Of a DNA stretch of 64,000 nucleotides, positions 50,535-60,481 are shown one piece after another; positions within the stretch are counted from its first letter, which is position 1; every line of letters begins with the position of its first letter. The translations under genes were made by a program, and so were the position numbers. The stretch lies in NCBI GenBank assembly GCA_038238115.1, contig JBBRYB010000011.1, forward strand, positions 55,339-119,338, read 5' to 3'. Under the pieces are notes generated by a model, which was not told where the DNA came from, searched no databases, and saw nothing but the letters and a program-made list of their open reading frames with translations. Source of the DNA: JBBRYB01 sp038238115 (GTDB taxonomy: Bacteria; Actinomycetota; Actinomycetes; Propionibacteriales; Nocardioidaceae).

Positions 50535-50557
50535 CTGTCGGTAGGCTGCCCTAGCCT
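50535..50557 (+). promoter_or_regulatory. PafBC-dependent (RecA-ND-type) DNA-damage promoter
   Basis: cTGTCGGTa (50535-50543), exactly 8 bases, then TAGCCT (50552-50557). The published mycobacterial RecA-ND consensus is TTGTCRGTG-N8-TANNNT; the match is 7 of 9 in the first block with exact spacing. The ATG follows 7 bases after the -10, so the transcript is probably leaderless. PafB and PafC, the activators of this promoter class, are encoded at 37-39 kb. Confidence 0.75.
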
Positions 50558-50564
50558 TGGCGAC

Positions 50565-51503
50565 ATGACCACGGATGTGACCGTTACAGCCTCCACCAGC
50601 CCTCGCCTCGACGACTCGGCGGCTGTGATCACGGACTCTGCCCTGGCGGGTCTGACGCGCTTCACGTCGCTGTCACCGAGTCGAGCCAGTGACTTCATGA
50701 GCTGCCCGCTCCTCTACCGGTTCCGCGTCATCGACCGGCTCCCCGAGGCGCCGAGCGTCGACGCCATGCGTGGCTCCGTCATCCACAAGGTGCTCGAGGA
50801 GCTGTTCGACTTGCCGGCGATCGACCGGACGCACGCCCGTGCCAACCTGCTGATCGGTCCGGTATGGGACGATTTCATCGCGAGCGAGCCAGAGCTGGCT
50901 GAGATGTTCAGCGAACCCGCGCCTTACGGCGGCGACGTACGCACGCCGGACCTCGCCACCTGGCTCGACCAGTGCCGTGACCTGCTCGGGCGCTACTTCA
51001 CACTCGAGGACCCACAGCGCCTCGAGCCCGCCGAGCGTGAGGTCCACGTGGCCACCCAGTTGCCCTCCGGGCTCACCCTGCACGGCTACATCGACCGGGT
51101 CGACGTCGCCCCCACGGGCGAGCTCCGCATCGTCGACTACAAGACCGGGCGCTCCCCCGGTGTGCAGTTCGAGGCCAAGGCGCTGTTCCAGATGAAGTTC
51201 TACGCACTGGTCGTCTGGAGGACCCGCGGGGTCATCCCGCGCATGCTGCAGCTCGTCTACCTCGGCAACGCGGAGGTGCTCCGCTACGAGCCCGAGGAAC
51301 GGGACCTGCTCGCCACCGAACGCAAGATCGAAGCGTTGTGGGCGGCGATCCAGCGCGCCCAGACCACTGGTGAATGGCGTCCGAACAGGTCGGCGCTGTG
51401 CGCATGGTGCGATCACCAGGCACTGTGCCCGGCCTGGGGCGGCACTCCCCCGCCGCTGCCGGAGACGCCGGAGCCCGCGCCGACCCCTACCCCTTCGGTT
51501 TGA
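50565..51503 (+). CDS. RecB-family PD-(D/E)XK exonuclease with iron-sulfur cysteines
   Basis: DNA-repair nuclease of 312 aa, homologue of Rv2119. LSPSRASDFMSCPLLYRF gives the first cysteine, GSVIHKVLEELF the catalytic histidine helix, and LRIVDYKTGRSP the Asp and Lys of the PD-(D/E)XK site. The C-terminal CAWCDHQALCPAW completes a four-cysteine cluster like that of AddB/RecB nucleases. Its promoter matches the PafBC consensus, so it should be induced by DNA damage. The C-terminal 20 residues are proline-rich and probably disordered. Confidence 0.92.
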   Translation: MTTDVTVTASTSPRLDDSAAVITDSALAGLTRFTSLSPSRASDFMSCPLLYRFRVIDRLPEAPSVDAMRGSVIHKVLEELFDLPAIDRTHARANLLIGPVWDDFIASEPELAEMFSEPAPYGGDVRTPDLATWLDQCRDLLGRYFTLEDPQRLEPAEREVHVATQLPSGLTLHGYIDRVDVAPTGELRIVDYKTGRSPGVQFEAKALFQMKFYALVVWRTRGVIPRMLQLVYLGNAEVLRYEPEERDLLATERKIEALWAAIQRAQTTGEWRPNRSALCAWCDHQALCPAWGGTPPPLPETPEPAPTPTPSV

Positions 51504-51557
51504 GGCCGCGAGGCGACACGTTGCGGTCCGTGTGCCTGAGCGCTCAAGAGCAGGGTG

Positions 51558-52636
<1,079 letters not shown>

Positions 52637-52640
<4 letters not shown>

Positions 52641-53701
52641 GCTCTCTCTCCCGCCAGCTCGTGCGACTCGACCGGGTGGTAGCAGCGCAGCGTGCGGTCG
52701 CCCTCGGTCTCCAGGGCGGGCGGCTCCTCGGTGCACGGCTGAATCCGGTTGCTGCACCGTGGCGCGAACGCACAGGCGGTGTCCCAGGGCAGTACGTCGG
52801 TTGGCGAACCGGCGATGGGTTTGAGCGGCCTGCCTCGCGGGGTGTTCAGCCGCGGCACGGACGCGAGCAGGCCCGCCGTGTAGGGGTGACGGGGCTGCGC
52901 GAACAGCGGTCGACGGGGGGCGGATTCGACGACGCGACCTTGGTACATCACGTGAACCGAGTCGCAGAGGCCGGCGACGACCCCCAGGTCGTGGGTAATC
53001 ATGATGAGCGCCATGTCCAGCTCGGCGACAACGCGCTTGAGGATCTCGAGGATCTGAGCCTGGATCGTCACGTCGAGCGCCGTCGTCGGCTCGTCGGCGA
53101 TCAGTAGGCGCGGCTCGTTGGCCAGCGCGATGGAGATCAGGACCCGCTGGCGCATACCGCCGGAGAGCTGGTGCGGATACTCCCCGAGCCTTCGCCGCGG
53201 GTCCGGGATGCTGACCAGGCTCAACAGCTCGGCGGCCCGCTCGCGCGCCGTACTCCTGTCGACGTCGCGGTGACTCCTGATCACCTCCTCGATCTGGGTG
53301 CCGATCGTCACGACCGGATTGAGCGACGTCATCGGGTCCTGGAAGATCATCGCGATGTCGCGGCCGCGCACCTCCCGCATGCGGCGCTCCTTCGCCTGCA
53401 GCAGGTTCTCGCCGTCGAAGCGCACCTCACCGGACACCGTGACCCCATGGCGGGGTAGCAGCCTCATCACGGCCAGCGAGGTGACGCTCTTGCCGCTGCC
53501 GGACTCGCCGACCAGTCCGAGGTGCTCGCCCGGGCGTACGTCGAAGCTGACCTCGTCGACGGCTGTGGTGGTGCGTTGCCCCTTCTTGCCGAAGACGACC
53601 CTGAGGTCGCGCACCGAGAGCAAAGCGTCGGACCCCGACTCCGCCAACCGCTGAGTGTGGTCGGTGCGGACTCGCGAGCCGCCCTCAATCATGTCGCTCA
53701 C
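52637..53701 (-). CDS. Oligopeptide ABC transporter ATP-binding protein (OppD/DppD-like)
   Basis: Second ATPase of the importer, 354 aa. Walker A GESGSGKSV, the Q-loop IFQDPMTSLNP, signature LSGGMRQR and Walker B LLIADEPTTALD, followed by the oligopeptide C-terminal domain with CAFAPRCSNRIQPC. The GTG at 53701 is 2 bases after the dppC-like stop; an ATG follows three codons later. Confidence 0.94.
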
Positions 53702-53703
53702 GG

Positions 53704-54627
53704 TTATCGCTGGCCTTTCGGATCCAGGGCTTCGCGCATGGCCTCACCGAGCAGAGTGAAGCCGAGCGCGGAGACGGCGATCGCGAACCCCGGCCACAGG
53801 GCCAGCTGAGGTGCCTCGTTGAACCTGTCCTGCGCCGCCACGAGCATGCGGCCCCATTCGGCGACCGCGGGATCGGCCTCGCCGAGCCCGAGGAACGACA
53901 GCGCCGCGACCTCGATGATGGCCGTTGCCAGGTTCAGTGTCGCCTGCACGATGGTCGGGCCCAACGAGTTGGGGAGCACGTGGCCCAACACGATGGTCCG
54001 TCTGCGCAGCCCCAACGACGTCGCCGCCAAGACATAGTCGGACTTGGACTGGCCCAGCATGGAGCCGCGCAGCAGCCGCGCGAAGATGGGCACCTGTGCG
54101 GCGGCGATCGCGATCATCACCGAATATCTGTTCTGGCCGAGGACGGCGACCACGCTGACCGCGAGCAGCAGCGACGGGACCGAGAGCATCAGGTCGACGA
54201 CCCGCATCACTGCCGTGTCGGTCTTGCGTCCGACTCCCCCCGCCAGCAGACCCAGGAGCGCACCGGCCAGCAGGCCCAGGGCGGTCGACACCACGCCCAC
54301 GACGAGCGACTGGCGCGCGCCGTACACGAGCTGACTGAACAGGTCGGACCCGTAGCGGTCAAGGCCGAGCAGGTTGCCGTCTCGTGGTCCCGGGACCGAC
54401 GTGAGCGTGACCTCGTCCGCCCACTGGTGCGAGTTCTCCGGGTAGGGAGCGATGGCTGGTGCGAACACCGCGACGAGGACGAACGCGAGGACGAGCAGGG
54501 CGCCGATGATCGCGACCGGGTTGCGTCGCAGCCGGCGCCACGCCGCGCGCCACAGGCTGGTGCCAGCTTCGGCCTCATCGGGGTCTGCGGCCAGATCGGC
54601 CAACACGGGGTCGAGTGGGAGTGTCAT
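53704..54627 (-). CDS. Oligopeptide ABC transporter permease (DppC-like)
   Basis: Membrane permease of 307 aa with an N-terminal cytosolic segment (SLWRAAWRRLRRNPVA), six helices and the EAA-type loop around YVLAATSLGLRRRTIVLGHV that contacts the ATPase. The LLGLDRYGSDLFSQLVYGAR segment is the conserved extracytoplasmic part of the DppC branch. It overlaps the dppB-like gene by 4 bases. Confidence 0.94.
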   Translation of the reverse strand: MTLPLDPVLADLAADPDEAEAGTSLWRAAWRRLRRNPVAIIGALLVLAFVLVAVFAPAIAPYPENSHQWADEVTLTSVPGPRDGNLLGLDRYGSDLFSQLVYGARQSLVVGVVSTALGLLAGALLGLLAGGVGRKTDTAVMRVVDLMLSVPSLLLAVSVVAVLGQNRYSVMIAIAAAQVPIFARLLRGSMLGQSKSDYVLAATSLGLRRRTIVLGHVLPNSLGPTIVQATLNLATAIIEVAALSFLGLGEADPAVAEWGRMLVAAQDRFNEAPQLALWPGFAIAVSALGFTLLGEAMREALDPKGQR

Positions 54628-55628
54628 GACACCCGCACCCTTGGGTCGATGACGCCGTACGACACATCGACGGCAAGGTTGACCAAAGAGTAGATCAGAG
54701 CGATGAACAAGATGTATCCCTGGAGCACCGGATAGTCACGCTGGCCGATTGCGAGGAACAGGTAGCGACCGATCCCGTTCCACTCGAAGACGCTCTCGGT
54801 GAGGACGGCGCCCGACAGCAGCAGCCCGGTCCACAACCCGATGGTGGTGATGACGGGCAGCATCGCGTTGCGCAGGATGTGTCGGCGACTGACGATCTGG
54901 GGCGGGAGTCCCTTGGAGACAGCGGTGCGCACATAGTCCTCACTCATCACCTCGGCGACCGAAGCGCGGGTGATGCGCACGATGATCGCCAGCGGAATGG
55001 TGCCGAGCGCAACGGCCGGCAGGATCAGGTGCACGATCGCGTCCCACGACGCGTCCCACTCGCGCGTGATGACACCGTCGAGCACGTAGAAGTTCGTGAC
55101 ATGCGTCGCCTCGATGCGGGCGTCCTGCCTGCGTGACGTCGGGAGCCATCCCAGCCAGTCGGCGAAGACGAGCTTCAGCAAGATGGCAAGGAAGAACACG
55201 GGCGTGACGACGCCGAGCAGCGACCCGCTGACGACGAGGTTGTCCACCCAACCGCCGATCCGGCGGCCGGCCCAGAAACCGAGCGGGATGCCGAGGGCGA
55301 CGGCGAAGAGCAGCGCCGCCACCGCCAGTTCGATCGTCGCGGGGAACTGCTCGAAGAACGTGCTGACGACCGAACGTCCGTCCCGGGTCGACGCTCCGAA
55401 GTCACCGTGGAGAAGCCGCCCAACATACGTGAAGTACTGACCGAACACCGGCTCCTTGAAGCCGTAGATCTTGTTGATCTGATCGATGGCCTCCGGTGTT
55501 GCTCGCTCCCCCAGCATGGCCCTGGCGGGGTCACCGGGCAGCGCGCGAACCCAAACGAACAGCAGGATCGACAGTCCCACCAGCACCGGGATCATCAGCG
55601 CCAGGCGCCGAACGATGAATCGCAGCAA
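54624..55628 (-). CDS. Oligopeptide ABC transporter permease (DppB-like)
   Basis: First permease, 334 aa, with six helices. The N-terminal FIVRRLALMIPVLVGLSILLF and RALPGDPARAMLGERAT are typical of the DppB branch; the EAA-like loop is near YVRTAVSKGLPPQIVSRRHI. It lies 44 bp downstream of the binding-protein gene and is coupled to the DppC-like gene. Confidence 0.95.
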   Translation of the reverse strand: MLRFIVRRLALMIPVLVGLSILLFVWVRALPGDPARAMLGERATPEAIDQINKIYGFKEPVFGQYFTYVGRLLHGDFGASTRDGRSVVSTFFEQFPATIELAVAALLFAVALGIPLGFWAGRRIGGWVDNLVVSGSLLGVVTPVFFLAILLKLVFADWLGWLPTSRRQDARIEATHVTNFYVLDGVITREWDASWDAIVHLILPAVALGTIPLAIIVRITRASVAEVMSEDYVRTAVSKGLPPQIVSRRHILRNAMLPVITTIGLWTGLLLSGAVLTESVFEWNGIGRYLFLAIGQRDYPVLQGYILFIALIYSLVNLAVDVSYGVIDPRVRVS

Positions 55629-55672
55629 TGCTTCTCCCGAGCTGGTGGGGCCGACGGGGTGGAGCTAGGACC

Positions 55673-57331
55673 TCACTGCACTGACACCAAGTTCCAGGGC
55701 TCGTCCTGCACGGGGCTCGGTACATATCCCTTGACCTTGGGGTCGAAGGCGAGCGACGGCACGGGACTGGCGATCGGGATACCGGGCAGGAAGTCCATCA
55801 CCTGCTGGTTGATCTTCTGGTACACCGGGGTCTGGTCCGAGACGACCGGGATGCCCCGCGCCTTCGTGAGAGCGTCGAACAGCTTCTGGTTCTCGAAGCC
55901 CCACTCGTTGGACTTGCGCCCGAAGAACACGCCCAGGAAGTTGTCGGTGTCGTTGTAGTCACCGGTCCACCCGAGCAGGTGGATGCCGTGGTCCTTGCCG
56001 CCCTGGATCCGGTCCAGGTAGTCGGGATCCCAGCGGTCGGCCTGCGGCTTGACGTTGATGCCCACAGCCTCCAGCTCGGAGCGGATCGCGTTGAACGTGT
56101 CCCCCGGCGACGGCATGTACGGCCGGGTGACGTCGGTGGGGTAGTTGAACTGGATCGTCAGGTTCTGGGCGCCGGCCTGGGCCAGGAGGTCCTTGGCTTT
56201 GGCCGGATCGTAGTCGTACGTCTTGACGTCGGGTGTGTATCCGTTGACGGAGTCAGGGACGAACTCGAGAGCCGGTTTGGTGCCCTCGGGCATCGACGCA
56301 TTGATGACGGCCTCCTTGTCGATCGCGTAGGCGATGGCCTGGCGGACGCGGATGTCGTCGAGTGGCTTCACGGCCTGGTTGATGCCGAGGTACAAGATGT
56401 TGAACGCCGGACGGTTGGCGATCTGGAAGCCGGCATCCTGCAGCCGGGAGATGTCGGCGGGACCGACGAGGTCGAAGCCGTCGATCTCACCGTTCAGCAG
56501 CGCGTCGGCGCGAGCCTTCGGCTCGGCGATCGGCACGATGCGGACCTCGTCGACGAGCGCCTTCTCACCCCAGTAGTTCTCGTTCCTCGTCAGCGTGATC
56601 TGGTTTCCCTTGTCCCAGGACTGGAAGACGAAGGGGCCGGTGCCGGTGGGATGCGCTGTCGCGTACTCACTCTGAGACGGGTCGTCTTGCCCGGTCGCGC
56701 CCCACTTCTTGATCGCCGTTGGGCTCTGCATGGAGAACGAGGGCAGTGACAACGCGGCCACGAAGCCGGCGAACGGCTGGGTCAGCGCGACGGTGATCTT
56801 GTTGTCGCCGTCGACTGTGCAGCTCTTGTAGACGCTGTCCGTCAGGTCGCCCTTGGCGAAGCCCTTGAACAGGCTGATCCAGTAGTAGCTCTGGTCCTCG
56901 GTCTGTCCGATGCCGGGTGGCGTGTTGTACCACCTGTCGAAGTTCCAGCAGGCGGCGTCGGCGTTGAAGTCCGTGCCGTCCTGGAACTTCACACCGGATT
57001 GCAGCTCGAACGTCGTGCTGAGGCCGTCTTGGGCGGTCTGCCACGACGTGGCGAGGAGCGGAGCGGGGTCGGCGGTCCCAGGCTTGGTGCCGACGAGACC
57101 CTCGAAGATCTGCCGGGCAGGACGGAACGACTCGCCGTCGCTGGCGAAGAACGGGTCGAGGGTGACGGGGTCGGCGGACCCGGCGAAGACGAACGTGCCT
57201 CCGGACGCGCCAGTGCCCCCGCTGCCACTGCCAGTGTCCCGTTTGCTGTCGGCGCATCCTGCGACGACCACCAGGGCGGCCACCGCGGCCACCGCGGTGA
57301 GGCGGGGATAACGAAGGGATCGATACGTCAT
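55673..57331 (-). CDS. Oligopeptide-binding lipoprotein (SBP family 5)
   Basis: Solute-binding protein of the importer, anchored outside the membrane, 552 aa. The signal peptide ends in the lipobox VVAGC, followed by a Ser/Gly linker (DTGSGSGGTGASGG) and the SBP_bac_5 domain with ATSWQTAQDGLSTTFELQSG, PTGTGPFVFQSWDKG, RVRQAIAYAIDKEAV and DYDPAKAKDLLAQAG. The ATG at 57331 has AGGAG 4 bases upstream; the frame continues further but without support. Peptide import is predicted, specificity unknown. Confidence 0.95.
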   Translation of the reverse strand: MTYRSLRYPRLTAVAAVAALVVVAGCADSKRDTGSGSGGTGASGGTFVFAGSADPVTLDPFFASDGESFRPARQIFEGLVGTKPGTADPAPLLATSWQTAQDGLSTTFELQSGVKFQDGTDFNADAACWNFDRWYNTPPGIGQTEDQSYYWISLFKGFAKGDLTDSVYKSCTVDGDNKITVALTQPFAGFVAALSLPSFSMQSPTAIKKWGATGQDDPSQSEYATAHPTGTGPFVFQSWDKGNQITLTRNENYWGEKALVDEVRIVPIAEPKARADALLNGEIDGFDLVGPADISRLQDAGFQIANRPAFNILYLGINQAVKPLDDIRVRQAIAYAIDKEAVINASMPEGTKPALEFVPDSVNGYTPDVKTYDYDPAKAKDLLAQAGAQNLTIQFNYPTDVTRPYMPSPGDTFNAIRSELEAVGINVKPQADRWDPDYLDRIQGGKDHGIHLLGWTGDYNDTDNFLGVFFGRKSNEWGFENQKLFDALTKARGIPVVSDQTPVYQKINQQVMDFLPGIPIASPVPSLAFDPKVKGYVPSPVQDEPWNLVSVQ

Positions 57332-57368
57332 GCTGCTCCTCAGTCCGCGAAAGTACCTCAACTGTGCC

Positions 57369-57426
57369 CAACACGTAGATGTTGCGGCAGGGTCGAACAC
57401 TAGTCTCACCGGTGCCCCGATGTCAG
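57369..57426 (-). promoter_or_regulatory. Promoter of the peptide importer with an adjacent inverted repeat
   Basis: On the minus strand, CTGACA (57421-57426), an 18-bp spacer and TAGTGT (57397-57402). Just downstream of the expected start point lies the inverted repeat CAACAcgtagaTGTTG (57369-57384), which could be an operator. Confidence 0.5.
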
Positions 57427-57447
57427 CAAGGCAATGTCACGACACGG

Positions 57448-58107
57448 TTACCGTTCGGCGACGAGGGCGGCCAGATCCCCCACCGACACGCCCGCAAGAG
57501 TCCGCCGCTCCACCATCCCCGGGCCGAGCTCGACGACGACCTGATTGGGTACCACGACAACCAGGCACCCGGCTGCCCGGGCCGATGCTGCGCCGATGGG
57601 CGAGTCCTCGATGGCCACGCACGCGCCAGCCTCGACGCCGAGCTCACGCGCCGCCTTGGCGTAGGGGTCGGGGGCCGGCTTGCCATTGGCGACCTCGTCG
57701 CCGGTGACGACGGCGTCGAACCTCCCAACCGGCATCGCGTCGACAACGGCCTGGGTAAAGCTGCGGTAGGACATGGTCACCAGAGCCGTCGGCACGCCGG
57801 CGTCGTTGCAGGCCCGCACCAGTTCCAGGGCACCGGCTCGCCAGTCGACGCCTTCGTGCTCCAGCCAGGCGATCACACGGTCGAGCATCTCGTCGACGAT
57901 CTGTGCCGGCGACAGAGGCAGGCGCATGCGCTGCTTGATGAAGGCGCCGGCGTGGAGGAGGTTCGAGCCGACCAGCCGCAGCGAGTCCTCCTGGGTCCAA
58001 TCGGCGTCATACTGCTCCGCGATCGCCCACTCCGCCGCAATCCAGGCCGGCTCGGAGTCGCACAGGGTCCCGTCCATGTCGAAGAGGACCGCTTGCAGAG
58101 AGCTCAC
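57448..58107 (-). CDS. HAD-superfamily phosphatase (beta-phosphoglucomutase/Gph-like)
   Basis: Phosphatase of 219 aa, HAD subfamily IA. Motif I FDMDGTLCDSEP, motif II VTMSYRS, and motif III/IV GKPAPDPYAKAARELG with AIEDSPIGAASARAAGC. A helical cap domain lies between motifs I and II. The frame extends upstream, but the GTG at 58107 is the first start near motif I; it has no strong ribosome binding site. Substrate is unknown. It lies divergent from the PAC2 gene, as in mycobacteria. Confidence 0.9.
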   Translation of the reverse strand: MSSLQAVLFDMDGTLCDSEPAWIAAEWAIAEQYDADWTQEDSLRLVGSNLLHAGAFIKQRMRLPLSPAQIVDEMLDRVIAWLEHEGVDWRAGALELVRACNDAGVPTALVTMSYRSFTQAVVDAMPVGRFDAVVTGDEVANGKPAPDPYAKAARELGVEAGACVAIEDSPIGAASARAAGCLVVVVPNQVVVELGPGMVERRTLAGVSVGDLAALVAER

Positions 58108-58303
58108 CTCGCGGCACCCCGCCGTGCCTGCCCGGTGACCACTGCGGGCGCCGACGAGGTCCGCATGGGACTCCCTTCGCTCATCATGTCGGCGCCGCAG
58201 GCGGGGCCCGACCGTCTTCGACGCGGCCGGGCCTGCCTGCATCGTAGGGCCGCCCACCCGCCGCCAGCCTCGTGAGACTCGCTTCGCCCCGTAGGCTGAT
58301 GCG

Positions 58304-59152
58304 GTGATCAACATCGAAGTCGACAGGCATCTCAACGACGCCGTCGTGATCGCCGCCTTCGAGGGCTGGAACGACGCGGGAGAGGCGGCCACGGACGCCG
58401 TCGACCATCTGCTTGTGTCGTGGCGGGCCACCCTGTTGGCCTCCGTGGACCCCGAGGACTACTACGACTTCCAGGTCAATCGTCCGCACGTCGGCTTTGA
58501 CGCCGACGGTGACCGGGAGCTGTCCTGGCGCAGCACCAGCCTGTGGCATTGCCAGGGCGGCCCGGGCAACCGCGACGTCATCTTGATCACCGGCATCGAA
58601 CCCAACCTGCGCTGGCGCTCATTCTGCGACGAGCTTCTGGACTACGTCATGGCGTTGGGAGCCACCTCGTTCATCACCCTCGGTGCCCTGCTCGCAGACG
58701 TGCCGCACACCCGTCCCGTGCCGATTACCGGCATCTCGTCCGACCCCGACCTCGTCGCGCGCCACCAGCTCGAGGAGTCGCGCTACACCGGGCCGACCGG
58801 CATTGTCGGCGTGATCCAGGAGGCGTCGCACCAACGCGGCCTGGCCACGCTCTCCTACTGGGCGGCAGTTCCCCACTACGTCGCCCAGCCGCCGGCGCCC
58901 AAGGCGACACTCGCGCTGCTCGGCCGGCTCGAAGACCTCATCGGCACGCCCATCGACCTGCGTACCCTGCCCGAGGAGGCCAAGGCGTGGGAACGCGGCG
59001 TCGACGAGCTGGCGTCCGACGACACCGACGTCGCGGAGTACGTCCGCTCGCTCGAGGAGGAGCGCGATACCGCCGATCTGCCAGAGGCGAGCGGCGACGC
59101 GATCGCACGCGAGTTCGAGCGCTACCTCAAACGCCGTTCCGACGACAGTTAG
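58304..59152 (+). CDS. PAC2-family protein
   Basis: Protein of 282 aa with the PAC2 fold, a proteasome-assembly-chaperone-related domain; homologue of Rv2125. VVIAAFEGWNDAGEAATDAVDHL at the start, GIEPNLRWRSFCDELLDY, then GALLADVPHTRPVPITGIS and GIVGVIQEA are conserved. It is not established that the bacterial proteins assist proteasome assembly, although the genomic vicinity to pup genes is suggestive. The GTG follows TAGGCT (58292-58297) by 6 bases, a leaderless start. Confidence 0.9.
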   Translation: MINIEVDRHLNDAVVIAAFEGWNDAGEAATDAVDHLLVSWRATLLASVDPEDYYDFQVNRPHVGFDADGDRELSWRSTSLWHCQGGPGNRDVILITGIEPNLRWRSFCDELLDYVMALGATSFITLGALLADVPHTRPVPITGISSDPDLVARHQLEESRYTGPTGIVGVIQEASHQRGLATLSYWAAVPHYVAQPPAPKATLALLGRLEDLIGTPIDLRTLPEEAKAWERGVDELASDDTDVAEYVRSLEEERDTADLPEASGDAIAREFERYLKRRSDDS

Positions 59153-59230
59153 GTCGGTCCGGGTCGCTGGGCTTGACCAACCACCCGGCCTCGGTTCGAC
59201 CTGCCACGTCGCCTGGGTTCGACCAGCCAC

Positions 59231-60457
59231 TCAGATGCGGACGCCGAGCGAGGCCTCGATGACGTCACGGAGCACCCCGGCGGCACCCTCGACAACCGGC
59301 CCGTCGGAGCCCACCCAGGCGTCGACCACGGCGAGCGCCGCCGGAGCGTCGAGGTCGTCAGCGAGATGGGCTCGTACGGCGCCTGCCGCCTCCGTGGAGT
59401 CGGGCCCGCCGCGGTGCAGCGCCTCCGCCCAGGCAGACAGCCGCTTCTGTCCGGCTGCCAGCTGGTCATCGGTCCACTCCCAGTCCGAACGGTAGTGGTG
59501 GGTGAGCAGCGTCAGCCGGATCGCGCGCGGGTCGATCCCGTCGTTGCGGAGCCGGGACACGAGCACCAGGTTGCCGCGAGACTTCGACATCTTGTGACCG
59601 TCAAGCCCGACCATGCCGGTGTGGGCGTAGACCTTGGCGAAGGGCTGCCCGGGATGGGCCACCTGCGCCTCACCGGCTGACATCTCGTGGTGCGGAAACG
59701 CCAGGTCGGAGCCGCCCCCTTGCAGGTCGAAGGCATGACCGAGGAAATGCACGGCGATCGCCGCGCACTCGACGTGCCAGCCCGGCCGGCCGGCACCGAA
59801 CTCGCTGTCCCAGCCGGGCTCACCCGGGCGCCTGCGCTGCCACAGCAGGCAGTCCAGGGGGTCACGCTTGCCTCTTCGCTCCGGGTCTCCGCCCCGGTCG
59901 GCAACGACGTCCATCATGACGCCGCGGTCGAAGCCTGACACGTCACCGAACGCCGGATCGGAGGTGACGGAGAAGTACAAGTCGCCGTCCACGTCGTAGA
60001 CCGCGCCCTGGCGCTGCAGGGTGTTGATCAACTCGACGATGAGCGGGATCGCCTCCACGGCCCCCAGATAGACATCGGGCGGGATCACCGACAGGGCGGC
60101 CATGTCTTCTCTGAACAGGTCGGTCTCCCGCTCGGCGAGCGCCGCCCAGTCCTCGCCGGTCTGCCGGGCCCGCTCGAGCAGGGGGTCGTCGACGTCGGTG
60201 ACGTTTTGCACGTAGCGGACTGTGTGGCCCGCCTCGCGCCAGGCCCGGATCATGAGGTCGAAGCCGACATAGGTCGCCGCGTGGCCGAGGTGGGTCGCGT
60301 CGTACGGCGTGATGCCGCACACGTAGATCCGCGCCTCGTCACCGGGGCGGGTGGCCGCCACGGTGCCGGTGCGACGGTCGTACAAGCACAGCTGCGGAGC
60401 CTGCCCCAGCTGGTCGCGAGCGGCCAGCGAGAGTGGCGGAGATCCCCAGGCGTGCAT
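59231..60457 (-). CDS. mshC: Cysteine ligase of mycothiol biosynthesis (MshC)
   Basis: Joins L-cysteine to GlcN-inositol with ATP, the third enzyme of mycothiol synthesis; evolved from cysteinyl-tRNA synthetase. The protein is 408 aa. YVCGITPYDATHLGHAATY gives the zinc cysteine and the HIGH-like THLGHA, GWHVECAAIA the second zinc ligand, and KMSKSRG the ATP motif. It lacks the tRNA-binding C-terminal domain of CysS, which identifies it as MshC. The ATG follows TAGTCT (60465-60470 on the minus strand) by 7 bases. It confirms mycothiol as the host thiol. Confidence 0.95.
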   Translation of the reverse strand: MHAWGSPPLSLAARDQLGQAPQLCLYDRRTGTVAATRPGDEARIYVCGITPYDATHLGHAATYVGFDLMIRAWREAGHTVRYVQNVTDVDDPLLERARQTGEDWAALAERETDLFREDMAALSVIPPDVYLGAVEAIPLIVELINTLQRQGAVYDVDGDLYFSVTSDPAFGDVSGFDRGVMMDVVADRGGDPERRGKRDPLDCLLWQRRRPGEPGWDSEFGAGRPGWHVECAAIAVHFLGHAFDLQGGGSDLAFPHHEMSAGEAQVAHPGQPFAKVYAHTGMVGLDGHKMSKSRGNLVLVSRLRNDGIDPRAIRLTLLTHHYRSDWEWTDDQLAAGQKRLSAWAEALHRGGPDSTEAAGAVRAHLADDLDAPAALAVVDAWVGSDGPVVEGAAGVLRDVIEASLGVRI

Positions 60458-60481
60458 GGCGTAGAGACTAACGGGGCGGAT

